Shown here piece after piece: positions 18,428 to 27,486 of a DNA stretch of 64,000 nucleotides (the first letter of the stretch is position 1; each line of letters opens with the position of its first letter). Origin of the DNA: Thomasclavelia spiroformis DSM 1552 (lineage in GTDB: Bacteria; Bacillota_I; Bacilli_A; Erysipelotrichales; Coprobacillaceae); contig NZ_CP102275.1 of NCBI RefSeq assembly GCF_025149465.1, forward strand, positions 1,364,001 through 1,428,000. Direction: 5' to 3'. Below the pieces are notes generated by a model. That model was not told where the DNA came from and made no database searches. It was given only the letters and a program-made list of their open reading frames with translations. Made by a program: the position numbers and the translations under genes.

Positions 18428-18609
18428 AATAAAAATCCTCCTTTGGCAGTTAATTTAATTCTACCATTGGTGGATTAGTTTACACAAAATTATTTACACT
18501 CTCATAAATTAAAATAAATATTCTTTTTACTATAATTATCATCCTTAATATTGCGTAATTTGACTTTTATAACCAAAATAAATATGATTATTTACCAATC
18601 CAATATACC

Positions 18610-18646
18610 AAAAAGACAATGTTCATTTTGAACTATTGTCTTTTTA
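18610..18646. terminator. Bidirectional hairpin terminator
   Basis: AAAAAGACAAT / ATTGTCTTTTT stem with a 14-nt loop; T-runs on both strands. It can end the acetyltransferase transcript (before IS insertion) from one side and the Rpn pseudogene transcript from the other. A similar hairpin (19753-19790) sits upstream of the Rpn gene. Confidence 0.65.
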
Positions 18647-18687
18647 TACTTAACTTAATTAATTTTTTCCAACCACTTTTAATCTTA

Positions 18688-19665
18688 CTATTTTAAAAAT
18701 CCCTTAATTTCATTGATACTTCGATTATCTAAGATCATTTCAAATATCTTATCATATTTTTCACTATTTAAATTTTCTAAAATACTATCATCTTCTTCAG
18801 GATAGTATTTATTAAATAACTGTTTTGTCTTCTCTTTACTTTTTTCTATGATTCCTTGCATAACTCCCTGTTCAATTCCTTCTTTTTTTACTTTTTCATA
18901 CATGTCCTGTTTGTCTCGTTCATTCGCCCAGCGATTTAAGCTCCTTTTATATGCCATGTCTCTTAACTGTTCATCTTAGTTGAATCTGTCTATCTTTTCT
19001 TTCATGATCTCTACCACCTTGTTATCTTCTATTCTTATTATATCATCGGTTATCCCGTTTTCAAATATGTATATCCCCTTTTCTATTTCACTGAATTCTT
19101 CTAGTTTTTTTTGTTTCTTAATTAGATTGATATAGGGCATTTGGACATATACTCTGGTTAGTAGATTATATTTTTCAAGTTTCCCTTCTTCATTTCTGCT
19201 TTCATAGCAATCATATAGTTTTAAGTTTGCTTTATCGATATCATCGATAAAGATTATCTGATATACATGATTGATATTTTTTTAATAATCATCTCCTTCT
19301 TTTTCCTGTCTTGATAACAATGATGCGCCATATATTTTAAATCTTTGATACTGATTTTTAGAAAATGCAGAATACTGCATCTCAATATTAACATAATCAT
19401 CGGTATTGGTTTGTACTCTAATATCTAAAAGCATATCTTTATCTTCAATATTTTCAACGACAAGATCAAGACTTAAGATCGTAATTGATTTACAGCTGAT
19501 ATTTAAAATGCTTTTAATAAAGAGTTTAAGTAAATAAAAGGAATCAGGATCTTGGTCATTACCAAGAGAGTGTTTGAACATGAAATCATTTTTAAAATCA
19601 TAGATTTTATCTATTCGTTTAACCAATTTGATTACCTCGTTATCTTATACTTTTTTAGTAATCAT
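18688..19665 (-). pseudogene. Rpn-family nuclease (PD-(D/E)XK), decayed copy 1
   Basis: A reading frame of about 325 codons related to Rpn/recombination-promoting nuclease (putative transposase) proteins. It starts at ATG 19665 and is broken by three in-frame TAA codons: codon 7 (19647-19645, TAT in copy 2), 19284-19282 (CAA in copy 2) and 18978-18976 (CAA in copy 2). No frameshift is needed. Recognisable stretches are IDKIYDFKNDFMFKHSLG, LLDIRVQTNTDDYVNIEMQY (the nuclease core E-x-Q) and the basic C-terminal helix MYEKVKKEGIEQG. A second decayed copy lies at 48476-50781. The family is thought to promote RecA-independent recombination. Confidence 0.85.
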
Positions 19666-19996
19666 TTTTCTTTTTTTATTTATATTTTTATAAAATAACT
19701 AGAGTTAATGGTTATAGTAAAATATTAAAAGATATAAATCTAAGCATACAAAAAAGACAATCACATCAATTTAACTGAGTTATTGTCTTTCTATTTAGAC
19801 TATCTAATCTTTTACGGGGTTTTAATGAGCACTCAAATATATAGGGGTGCTCTTTTATTATAATTATTTATATTCTTTCCATATTCACGGGGTTTTTGAT
19901 AAAATTATTTTATCAGTTTATCTGAAATTTTGAGAAAGAAAAAAGGATGCATACTTTCCTACCACAGTCTGTATACATCCTTTCCATAAGAACAAT

Positions 19997-20446
19997 ATGA
20001 TAATAACCCATTTTAATAAAAAAATCAATACTATTCTTCCTGACCTGAATAAATTAGAAGCTTTAATATCCAAGTCATATAACGATTCCGTTAATTCTTT
20101 AAATTTTGATAATATTCTATGTCCTAACTGTCATGGTTCTTTATGGATCAGACATGCCTACTACTTTCGTACTATCTTTATTTTCAATCAAAAAATTAGA
20201 ATCAGAATCACTCGCATCATGTGCAAATCCTGCGGTAAAACACATGCTATCCTGGCTGAAGATATGATCCCTTTTATTTCCTTGACTTTTCATGATCTTT
20301 ATAAGATCGTCATTACTGCCCTCCCTATCCTCAACTCATCTCACTTTTATTACCTTAAGCATAAATTTTCCTGTTTTATCGATGATTATTTTGTTTTATG
20401 TAAATTTAATTCCAGAAATCTCCCCGTTATTTTTATAACCACATAA
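19997..20446 (+). CDS. DUF6431 zinc-ribbon protein, ISL3-associated
   Basis: 149 residues with a four-Cys zinc ribbon: CPNCHGSLWIRH, then IMCKSCGKTHAILAED, which is the hallmark of the DUF6431 family. It resembles the N-terminal zinc-binding part of ISL3 transposases and sits 114 bases upstream of one, on the same strand. A role in target or end recognition is plausible but unproven. The C-terminal half ends in hydrophobic, Tyr/Phe-rich sequence and may be shortened. Confidence 0.7.
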   Translation: MIITHFNKKINTILPDLNKLEALISKSYNDSVNSLNFDNILCPNCHGSLWIRHAYYFRTIFIFNQKIRIRITRIMCKSCGKTHAILAEDMIPFISLTFHDLYKIVITALPILNSSHFYYLKHKFSCFIDDYFVLCKFNSRNLPVIFITT

Positions 20447-20560
20447 CTTTTATATCTTCTTTCCTTTTTTGGTTCTATTATTTACCTGTAAACAAAGAAA
20501 GGAGTGTATATTTATTTATGAAATTATGTTTATTTTTTTATGATATGGCGGTGATGCTTC

Positions 20561-21964
20561 ATGTGTGATACTTCTACTGTGCCTAAAAACGTTATTAGCC
20601 AGAATGATTTCCTTCAGTTCTTCAATCTTGAAAATAAGGATATTGAATCATTCGCCATCTCTCATCAAAAGGACGACCTTCATATAGCTGTAACTCTTGC
20701 CAGAAAACCGCATCGGTGTCCTGTATGCCTCAATATGACTGACCAAGTTAAAGATTACTCCACAAAAACCATCACTCATTCTGTTTTGACCAGTCATAGA
20801 TGTGTGATTGATTATCGAGCCAGAAGATACAGATGCAAAAAATGCAATAAAACATTCTATGAACTTAATCCTTTTTCTGTTGCCGGTTCACGAATCTCCT
20901 TAGCGACTGTATATAATATCCTTAGAGATTTGAAGCATCCTGCTGCAACATTTAAAGATGTAGCTCAGCGTTATCATATTTCACAGACAACTGCCGCTCA
21001 TATTTTTGATTCATTTGTCTGCATGTCAAGAAGGCAGCTTCCTCAATATCTGTGCATTGATGAAGTTTATGCTTTTAAATCCGAAAAAAGCAGATACATC
21101 TGTGTTCTTCTTGATTTTCAGTCACAAAATATCGTTGATGTACTTCCATCAAGAAGAAAACAGGTACTGATGGATTATTTCTTTAATATTCCTTTATCAG
21201 AAAGAAAAAAAGTTAAAGTTGTATCATTCGACATGTGGGAATCATATCGTGTTGTTTCTAAAATTATGTTTCCTGATGCCTTATGTGCTGTTGATCACTA
21301 TCATGTCAAGCAGGAATTTCACAGAAAACTGGATAAAGTAAGAATCAATTCCATGAATCGCTATTACTCCAGAAAAAATTACCTTAACAAAAAAGAAAAC
21401 CTTACCGAAGCTGAAAAAAATGAATTATCAGAAGTATCCAGACATTATTATGTTTTGAAAAAATTCCACTGGATGCTCTTCTCCAATAACAACAAGTGCA
21501 TATACGATCCCAATGTAGAAAAGAAATATAATAAAGTACTTCAGGGATATTTCAACTACTATGATATTTTTGACTATATGATCAGGGATGATCGGGAATT
21601 AGATTTAGCTTATGACCTTAAATATCAGCTGGATGTTTTTTACAGGGATTCTTCTTATGACAGTGCCAAAAAAAATATCGACGAACTGATTACCCTATTT
21701 AAAAGCAGTCCTATTAAAGAAATGAAAGATTTTGCAAATACATTTACTAAATGGAAACGGGAAATCGTCAATTCATTTATAAGAGCAGATGGGAAACGCA
21801 TTTCCAATGGAATCATTGAAAATAGAAATAAATCAATAAAATTACTCAAACATAGTTCAAATGGATATCTTAACTGGCATAGATTTAAAAACAGGGTCAT
21901 GTACTGCCTCAATGATGATGCCACATATCACATGTATCCAATCAAAAATACAGATATCAAATAA
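20561..21964 (+). CDS. ISL3-family transposase
   Basis: A 467-residue transposase with an N-terminal zinc finger (CPVC ... CKKCNKTF, about residues 52-100), an HTH region (FKDVAQRYHISQTTAAHIF), and a DDE_Tnp_ISL3 domain with CIDEVYAFK, VVSFDMWESYR, CAVDHYHVKQEF and SNGIIENRNKSIK. Full length and apparently intact. GGTGATG precedes the ATG. Confidence 0.93.
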   Translation: MCDTSTVPKNVISQNDFLQFFNLENKDIESFAISHQKDDLHIAVTLARKPHRCPVCLNMTDQVKDYSTKTITHSVLTSHRCVIDYRARRYRCKKCNKTFYELNPFSVAGSRISLATVYNILRDLKHPAATFKDVAQRYHISQTTAAHIFDSFVCMSRRQLPQYLCIDEVYAFKSEKSRYICVLLDFQSQNIVDVLPSRRKQVLMDYFFNIPLSERKKVKVVSFDMWESYRVVSKIMFPDALCAVDHYHVKQEFHRKLDKVRINSMNRYYSRKNYLNKKENLTEAEKNELSEVSRHYYVLKKFHWMLFSNNNKCIYDPNVEKKYNKVLQGYFNYYDIFDYMIRDDRELDLAYDLKYQLDVFYRDSSYDSAKKNIDELITLFKSSPIKEMKDFANTFTKWKREIVNSFIRADGKRISNGIIENRNKSIKLLKHSSNGYLNWHRFKNRVMYCLNDDATYHMYPIKNTDIK

Positions 21965-21993
21965 AAGTACATTTTCTCATAGAAAGATACAAA

Positions 21994-22021
21994 AAAACGG
22001 GGAACAACTTTTCCCCGTTAT
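21994..22021 (-). terminator. Hairpin at the end of the ISL3 transposase gene
   Basis: AACGGGGA / TCCCCGTT stem; on the minus strand a run of T follows. It may stop minus-strand transcripts coming from the aminotransferase operon before they enter the IS. Confidence 0.6.
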
Positions 22022-22091
22022 GATTTAGTATCTAAAACCCCAGAACCCCAGGTTATTTTAGATTGCCTCTATTTATAAACATAATTAAATT

Positions 22092-23201
22092 TTAATCATC
22101 TTTATGTAACCATTTAGAAAATAATTCTAAACCTATTTTAATATCTTTACTGTTGTTTGCAAAACCAAATCGCAAATGATATTCCTGATTAAAACAAGCT
22201 CCTGGTACAAAAAAGACTCCAGTATCTTTTTGTAATTCAATACAAAGCTCTTTTGATTTTATCGGTAATTTATACTTTAAAAAGGCAATTGTTCCAACCT
22301 TAGGTACAACACAATCAACCAACGGCTCTTTTTCTAACCAATCAATTAAAATTTGTCTATTAGTTTCAATAATTTTTCTACTTCTTTTTAAAATCTTATC
22401 GTAATTTTCAACTACAATCGTAGCTAAATAATCATTAATATAACCGGTAGAAATAATATGATAATCACGACGATCATTAATCATTTTAATAATCTTATGA
22501 TTAGCTTTTATCCACCCTATTCTAAGACCTGCATATGAAGTGATTTTTGATAAACTACTAGTTGCAATACCTAAATCATACAAATCACTAATCGACACTT
22601 CATCATCACTTAACCCTTGGTACACCTCATCACAAAGAATATATAATTGATGAGCTTTAGCAATTTCAATTAACTTCATTAAAAATTCTTTTGAAAACAT
22701 TGTACTTGTAGGGTTATTTGGATTAACTAAACAAATCATCTTTGTATTGTCTTTAATTGCTCGTTTAAAATCATCAAGATCTGGTAACCAATCATTTCCT
22801 TCTTTTAATTCAACCAAACCTGTTTCTACTCCAAATGATTCTGGAAAAGAATACATCTGTTGATAAGTTGGCGTTATTGAAATAAGATGATCACCTTTTT
22901 CAAGCAAACTAATTAACACTAATTCATTAGCATTAATGCACCCATGACTAATTGCAATATTATCTAAATCACCTGTTTCATATAATTTTGCAATAGCCTT
23001 ACGTAACCTTTTACTTCCTTCTATTGGACCATAGTCCAATTTGGTATTCAATAAATCATTAATTACTGCATCTTTATCCTCGACCATTTTCAATAAATCA
23101 TTAACATTCATTGAATCAACACATGTTTCAGCAAGATTATAACGATAATCTTTTTCATGTTCGGTCATCCAAGCTTCAACATCAAAAAAATCAATTTTCA
23201 T
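22092..23201 (-). CDS. PLP-dependent class I/II aminotransferase
   Basis: A 369-residue fold-type I aminotransferase. It contains DYGPIEGSKRLRKAIA, CLVNPNNPTS, ILCDEVYQGL (PLP-ring Asp and Tyr) and the Schiff-base lysine in SSLSKITSYAGLRIGW. The C-terminal LRFGF holds the substrate-carboxylate Arg. It is the last gene of an operon that encodes an amino-acid ABC importer under an arginine-type T-box; its ATG overlaps the stop of the ATPase gene. A link to arginine or a basic amino acid is therefore likely, but the reaction cannot be told from sequence. Relatives are often annotated only as aminotransferase or capreomycidine-synthase-like. Confidence 0.85.
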   Translation of the reverse strand: MKIDFFDVEAWMTEHEKDYRYNLAETCVDSMNVNDLLKMVEDKDAVINDLLNTKLDYGPIEGSKRLRKAIAKLYETGDLDNIAISHGCINANELVLISLLEKGDHLISITPTYQQMYSFPESFGVETGLVELKEGNDWLPDLDDFKRAIKDNTKMICLVNPNNPTSTMFSKEFLMKLIEIAKAHQLYILCDEVYQGLSDDEVSISDLYDLGIATSSLSKITSYAGLRIGWIKANHKIIKMINDRRDYHIISTGYINDYLATIVVENYDKILKRSRKIIETNRQILIDWLEKEPLVDCVVPKVGTIAFLKYKLPIKSKELCIELQKDTGVFFVPGACFNQEYHLRFGFANNSKDIKIGLELFSKWLHKDD

Positions 23202-23929
23202 TAATGCATCACCTTACTAAGGAATTCTTTAGCTCTTGAAGTTTTAGGATTAGTAAAAAATTCTTTTGAATCAGTTTCTTCAACAATTTTACCTTCTTCT
23301 AAAAAAACCACTCGATTTGCCACTGTTCTAGCAAAGCCCATTTCATGAGTCACAACAACCATCGTCATTCCTTCTTTAGCTAATTCTTGCATAACTTCTA
23401 ATACTTCAATAACCATTTCTGGATCTAACGCACTAGTTGGTTCATCGAACAACATAATTTCAGGATTCATACATAAACTTCGAGCAATTGCAACACGTTG
23501 TTTTTGTCCTCCTGATAGCTTATTTGGATAAACATCTTTTTTATCTAACAAACCAACACGTTCTAAATATTTACAAGCAATTTGTATAGCTTCTTCTTTT
23601 GATTTATTCATCACATTAATCGGTGCTAATGTTAAATTTTCTAAAACTGTCATATTAGGAAATAAATTAAAGTGTTGGAACACAAAACCCATTTTACTTT
23701 TTAAACGAGTATAATTTTCTTTATCGTTTTCATCAAACAATTCACCACTAACATAAATTTTTCCACTTTCTGGTTTTTCAAGCCCGTTAATACATCTTAA
23801 AACTGTACTTTTACCAGAACCAGATGGCCCAATTAAACAGACAATTTCACCTTTTTTTATTTCCAAAGAAACGTCATTAACTGCCTTTAAACTATTAAAT
23901 TCTTTAACAATATGTTCTACTTTAATCAC
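23201..23929 (-). CDS. Polar amino-acid ABC transporter, ATP-binding protein
   Basis: A 242-residue cytoplasmic ATPase of the GlnQ/ArtP family. Walker A is GPSGSGKST, the signature [10 protein letters not shown], Walker [15 protein letters not shown] and the switch His lies in [11 protein letters not shown]. It overlaps the permease gene by 8 bases and the aminotransferase by one. With the permease and lipoprotein it forms a complete importer, probably for arginine given the T-box. Confidence 0.94.
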   Translation of the reverse strand: MIKVEHIVKEFNSLKAVNDVSLEIKKGEIVCLIGPSGSGKSTVLRCINGLEKPESGKIYVSGELFDENDKENYTRLKSKMGFVFQHFNLFPNMTVLENLTLAPINVMNKSKEEAIQIACKYLERVGLLDKKDVYPNKLSGGQKQRVAIARSLCMNPEIMLFDEPTSALDPEMVIEVLEVMQELAKEGMTMVVVTHEMGFARTVANRVVFLEEGKIVEETDSKEFFTNPKTSRAKEFLSKVMH

Positions 23930-24605
23930 TTACAGCCAACTTCCTTTCTATCTTTTTAGCAATATATGAAATAGTCAATGTCATAGCTAAATAATATAAT
24001 CCCGCTAAACAATAAGGCGACATAAATTCATAATATTGATTTCCAATTACCTTTGCAGAATTCATCAATTCTACTGCTCCAATTACACTAATTAAAGAAG
24101 AATCTTTAATTAAAGTAATAAACTCACTTACAAGTGGTGGAACAATTCTTTTAAAAGCTTGAGGTAAAATAACAAATCTCATTGTTTGCCATCTTGAAAG
24201 TCCTAATGTTTGACAAGCCTCCCATTGACCTTTATCAACACCATTAATTCCACTTCTAATCAATTCTGTAGTATAAGCACCACTATTGATACTCATCGCC
24301 ACAACCCCAATTAAATAATAATTCATTCTAAATACATTTCCAGTAATTTCAGTAATAATAATTGGGACTACATTGAAAATAATCATAATCTGTAATAACA
24401 TTGGTGTTCCACGAATTACTTCGACATACACATTAGCTATTGCTCTTAAAATTTTATTGTTTGAAATTTTTGCTGAAGCACCTAATACCCCAAATACAAA
24501 ACCAATTAAAAGGGACAGAGCTGCGATTCCAAGTGATGTCATTGCCCCTTTTAAAAGAAATAATAAGTTTTCTGGGGTAAAGATACTGTCGAATGCACTA
24601 AACAT
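23922..24605 (-). CDS. Polar amino-acid ABC transporter, permease
   Basis: A 227-residue inner-membrane permease of the HisM/GlnP type with about five transmembrane segments. It has [14 protein letters not shown] after the first helix pair and the EAA loop [22 protein letters not shown] homodimer is likely because only one permease gene is present. It follows the binding-protein gene by 18 bases. Confidence 0.94.
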   Translation of the reverse strand: MFSAFDSIFTPENLLFLLKGAMTSLGIAALSLLIGFVFGVLGASAKISNNKILRAIANVYVEVIRGTPMLLQIMIIFNVVPIIITEITGNVFRMNYYLIGVVAMSINSGAYTTELIRSGINGVDKGQWEACQTLGLSRWQTMRFVILPQAFKRIVPPLVSEFITLIKDSSLISVIGAVELMNSAKVIGNQYYEFMSPYCLAGLYYLAMTLTISYIAKKIERKLAVSD

Positions 24606-24623
24606 ATCTATCCCTACCTTTTT

Positions 24624-25406
24624 TTAATTTTCTAATTGTTTTAAACCATATTTTTCACATAAAGTTTTATAGTCATCGCTAGCTAAAAACTTATCAATAC
24701 ATTTATTGATCATATCGATCATTTCATCATTTCCTTCTTTAGCGATAATATAATTTTTTTCATCCAATAACGATTCTTCTAACATTACAAAATTTTGTTC
24801 TTTTACATAATTTTGTGCAACAGCTAAATCAACAACAACTGCATCATATTGTTTACTAGTTAAAGAACTAAAAATTTCTTGAACATTAGTTACTGAAACA
24901 ACATTTGCATTTTTAATTTCTTTAGCAGCTTTTTCACCAGTTGAACCACTTTGTGCTGCAATTGTTTTACCTTCTAAATCTTTGACTGTTTTAATATCTG
25001 AATCTTTATCAACAACAGCAACTTGAGCTGTAGCTGTATATGGTTTTGACCAAGCTACTTTTCTAGACTTATCATAAGTAAATCCAGATACACCAATATC
25101 AACTTGTCCTCCTTGAACTTGAGAAACAATATTTTCAAAACTCATACTATGCCAAACAAATTTATATGTTGTATCTCCATCATTTAAATATTCTGGAAAT
25201 AATGCAATCATGTCAGCATCAAATCCAACAATTGTCTTACCATCTGTATCTAAAGATTCATATGGTGGATAATCTGGTGATACAGCTATATTAATTTCTT
25301 TTACATTTTCTTCCTCACTAGCCTTTTCTTCACCACCACATGCTACAAGTGTAAATACCATGATTCCTGCTAATAATAACTTAAAACATTTCTTCATTTT
25401 TTTCAC
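24624..25406 (-). CDS. Amino-acid ABC transporter substrate-binding lipoprotein
   Basis: A 260-residue SBP_bac_3 family protein. The lipoprotein signal ends in LVACGG (lipobox Cys23). The mature part has IAVSPDYPPYESLD, VGFDADMIAL, DIGVSGFTYDKSRK and AAQSGSTGEKAA, the usual two-lobe polar-amino-acid binding layout. It is the first gene after the T-box leader. The arginine specifier there suggests an ArtJ/YqiX-like role in arginine uptake. Confidence 0.93.
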   Translation of the reverse strand: MKKMKKCFKLLLAGIMVFTLVACGGEEKASEEENVKEINIAVSPDYPPYESLDTDGKTIVGFDADMIALFPEYLNDGDTTYKFVWHSMSFENIVSQVQGGQVDIGVSGFTYDKSRKVAWSKPYTATAQVAVVDKDSDIKTVKDLEGKTIAAQSGSTGEKAAKEIKNANVVSVTNVQEIFSSLTSKQYDAVVVDLAVAQNYVKEQNFVMLEESLLDEKNYIIAKEGNDEMIDMINKCIDKFLASDDYKTLCEKYGLKQLEN

Positions 25407-25427
25407 CCTTTCCTGATTTTAGCAAAA

Positions 25428-25645
25428 TAAAAAGTCTCCTGGCATTTGCCAAGAGACGAATTATCCGCGGTACCACTCTTATTGATATAAAGATTTATAT
25501 CCCCTCTTGTCTGTAAAGTAGACTTACTTACTGCCCTACTATATTCAAGCAATCCTCTACAAAGTGCGGTTCGTCTAATTTTGTTTACTGATCTTCCACC
25601 ACCATCAGCTCGCTAAAAAACGCCATCAAACTACTCTCTTTATCA
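25428..25645 (-). promoter_or_regulatory. T-box riboswitch, arginine (CGC) specifier
   Basis: The minus-strand leader has the T-box AGAGTGGTACCGCGG (25465-25479), a terminator GTCTCTTGGC / GCCAGGAGAC with five T (25428-25457), and a Stem I with AGAGTAG at its base and the GGTGGTGGAAG apical region. The lower stem AAAG pairs with CTTT; between them the 3' side reads GAAC-CGC-A, in the usual loop-E context opposite AGTA. This places the specifier codon CGC (25568-25566), arginine. It precedes the amino-acid importer operon, so uncharged tRNA-Arg should raise its expression. Confidence 0.9.
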
Positions 25646-25668
25646 ATGAGTTTCCAATATTTATCTAT

Positions 25669-25696
25669 ATTATATAAAAATTTGTTTCAATGTCAA
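25669..25696 (-). promoter_or_regulatory. Promoter of the T-box operon
   Basis: TTGACA (25691-25696) and TATAAT (25669-25674) are 16 bases apart, about 30 bases upstream of Stem I. Both hexamers are consensus. Confidence 0.8.
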
Positions 25697-25707
25697 TAAT
25701 TTTTTAA

Positions 25708-25956
25708 CTATTTTACTTTTAGAAATTTATGATTAAATTTGTCAATTTTCCCACACACTTTTTCAAGCGGTGGATTAAGAGCTTGCATCTGCTTTAAAAT
25801 ATTATCTAATTGTCCATTAGTCTGTTCAATAACATTTATTTTTTCTACATGTTTTTTTTGATTCAAACGTTTTTTTTCACTACTATAAAGCAAGAAAAAA
25901 CATCCTAAAACTAACAAACCAAAAATTCCTATAACCATCAATATTCCACTTATCAT
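25708..25956 (-). CDS. Small membrane-anchored coiled protein, unknown
   Basis: 82 residues: one N-terminal transmembrane helix (about 3-24), then a basic and polar tail with possible coiled-coil character (residues 30-80). GGTGAT lies about 6 bases before the ATG. It is alone on the minus strand between enolase and the T-box promoter. No family recognised. Confidence 0.6.
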   Translation of the reverse strand: MISGILMVIGIFGLLVLGCFFLLYSSEKKRLNQKKHVEKINVIEQTNGQLDNILKQMQALNPPLEKVCGKIDKFNHKFLKVK

Positions 25957-26067
25957 TTTACATCACCACAAATAGTATAACACATTTTTATAATATCTAA
26001 ATCATTAAATTATAAAAAATGACTAAAACCATACAATTGTTCCATAATATAAATGAGGTGAAAAAAT

Positions 26068-27339
26068 ATGCCATATATAAATAATGTATATGCAAGACAA
26101 GTATTAGACTCACGTGGATTTCCAACAATTCAAGTTGAAGTAACAACTGAAAGTGGTTTTTGTGGTAGTGCAATCGTTCCTAGCGGTGCATCAACCGGTA
26201 AATACGAAGCTTTAGAATTACGTGATAATGATGATAGTCGTTATTTAGGTAAAAGTGTATTTAAAGCTGTAAACAATATCAATGATACAATCAACAAGCT
26301 ATTAAAACAAAAAAATGTTTTATCACAACGAGAAATTGATATGACTATGATTCGCTATGATAATAGTGAAAATAAATCTAAATTAGGTGCTAATGCTACA
26401 CTTGCAGTATCTTTAGCCGTAGCTAATTGTGCTGCTAATTATTTAGATATCCCTCTTTATCGTTATTTAGGTACTCCAAATACTAGAGTTTTGCCAACTC
26501 CAATGATTAATATTATCAATGGTGGAAGTCATGCTGATAATTCATTGGATTTTCAAGAATTTATGATTATGCCTATTAGTGCAAATTCATTTTATCAGGC
26601 AATGGAGATGGCAACCAATGTTTTCCATACCTTAAAAGCAATTTTAAAAAGAGCTAATTTAGCAACATCTGTTGGTGATGAAGGAGGTTTTGCTCCTAAT
26701 CTAAACAGTAATGAAGAAGCACTAGAATTAATTATTAAAGCAATTAATGAATGCCATTTACAACCTGGAAAAGATATTGCTATTGCTTTGGATGTTGCAG
26801 CTAGTGAATTGTACCATAATGGTGTATATACAATTAATAATCAAGATTATTCAACTAAAGAATTAATTGTATATTATGAAAAGCTTATTTCTAAATATCC
26901 AATCATTTCAATTGAAGATGGACTTGATCAAGAAGATTATAGCGGTTGGCGTGAATTGACTAATAAATTAGGTGATAAAATTCAATTAGTTGGTGATGAT
27001 TTATTTGTAACTAATACTAAACGATTACAACGAGGTATTGATGAACACTATAGTAATAGTATTTTAATTAAACTAAATCAAATTGGTACTTTAAGCGAAA
27101 CTTTAGATTGTATCGAACTTGCGACTAAAAACAAGATTGCACCAATTATATCTCATCGCTCTGGAGAAAGCGAAGATACATTTATTGCCGATCTAGCAGT
27201 AGCTTTAAATATTGGACAAATCAAAACTGGTTCAATGTCTAGAAGTGAACGTATTTGTAAATATAATCGTTTATTAAAAATCGAAGATGACTTAGCAGGT
27301 TTTTCTTGTTATCAAGGTAAAATAAAAAAGGGGCTGTAA
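26068..27339 (+). CDS. eno: Enolase
   Basis: A 423-residue glycolytic enzyme interconverting 2-phosphoglycerate and phosphoenolpyruvate. It has ARQVLDSRGFPTIQVEV at the start, SGASTGKYEALELRD (mobile loop), SVGDEGGFAPN (catalytic Glu), the metal ligands in ALDVAAS, SIEDGLDQEDY and VGDDLFVTN, catalytic Lys in LIKLNQIGT and SHRSGESED. The sequence KTGSMSRSER replaces the more usual KTGAxSRxxR. The C-terminus is short (ends KIKKGL) compared with about 430 residues in relatives, and its last codons and TAA coincide with the end of an IS1182-family element, which may have trimmed it. AGGTG precedes the ATG. It is monocistronic. Confidence 0.93.
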   Translation: MPYINNVYARQVLDSRGFPTIQVEVTTESGFCGSAIVPSGASTGKYEALELRDNDDSRYLGKSVFKAVNNINDTINKLLKQKNVLSQREIDMTMIRYDNSENKSKLGANATLAVSLAVANCAANYLDIPLYRYLGTPNTRVLPTPMINIINGGSHADNSLDFQEFMIMPISANSFYQAMEMATNVFHTLKAILKRANLATSVGDEGGFAPNLNSNEEALELIIKAINECHLQPGKDIAIALDVAASELYHNGVYTINNQDYSTKELIVYYEKLISKYPIISIEDGLDQEDYSGWRELTNKLGDKIQLVGDDLFVTNTKRLQRGIDEHYSNSILIKLNQIGTLSETLDCIELATKNKIAPIISHRSGESEDTFIADLAVALNIGQIKTGSMSRSERICKYNRLLKIEDDLAGFSCYQGKIKKGL

Positions 27340-27377
27340 CGAATAAGGATTTTTAATCTTTAGGCGTTACGCCTTTT
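27331..27377 (+). terminator. Enolase terminator, within the IS1182 end
   Basis: GGCTGTAACG (27332-27341) can pair with CGTTACGCC (27364-27372) with one bulge, followed by a seven-T run. The first arm overlaps the enolase stop codon. Confidence 0.65.
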
Positions 27378-27486
27378 TTTGCTTGATACAGTATATTTAG
27401 ATAAAAAACAAAGTTATCCATATTTAGATAACTTTTTTGGTACTATAAAAACATCATGTGCTTTTTACATGTTTTTATTTAGCTTT

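Larger units (their letters stand above)
17058..18503 (-). mobile_element. IS256-family insertion sequence, copy 1
   Basis: Ends are inverted repeats (GAGCCTGTAAATTATTTTGTG at the left; complement of the right end GAGAGTGTAAATAATTTTGTG), flanked by the 8-bp duplication ATAAATTA at 17050-17057 and 18504-18511. Length is 1446 bases, which includes a 47-bp duplication of the left end. A second copy (1398 bases) lies at 58998-60395. The transposase is intact. Confidence 0.93.
19816..22041 (+). mobile_element. ISL3-family element with DUF6431 accessory gene (ends approximate)
   Basis: A two-gene unit (DUF6431 protein plus ISL3 transposase) bounded by short inverted GGGGTTTTA / TAAAACCCC repeats at 19816-19824 and 22033-22041. 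A second GGGGTTT occurs near 19890 and a second AACCCC at 22044. A hairpin with T-tail at 19827-19857 just inside the left end should block read-in transcription. I could not find an 8-bp target duplication, so the exact ends are uncertain. Confidence 0.5.

Noticed and set aside
19753-19790. A structured RNA at 19753-19790
   Set aside because: It is a simple AAAGACAAT / ATTGTCTTT hairpin like the terminator at 18610; no conserved RNA features.
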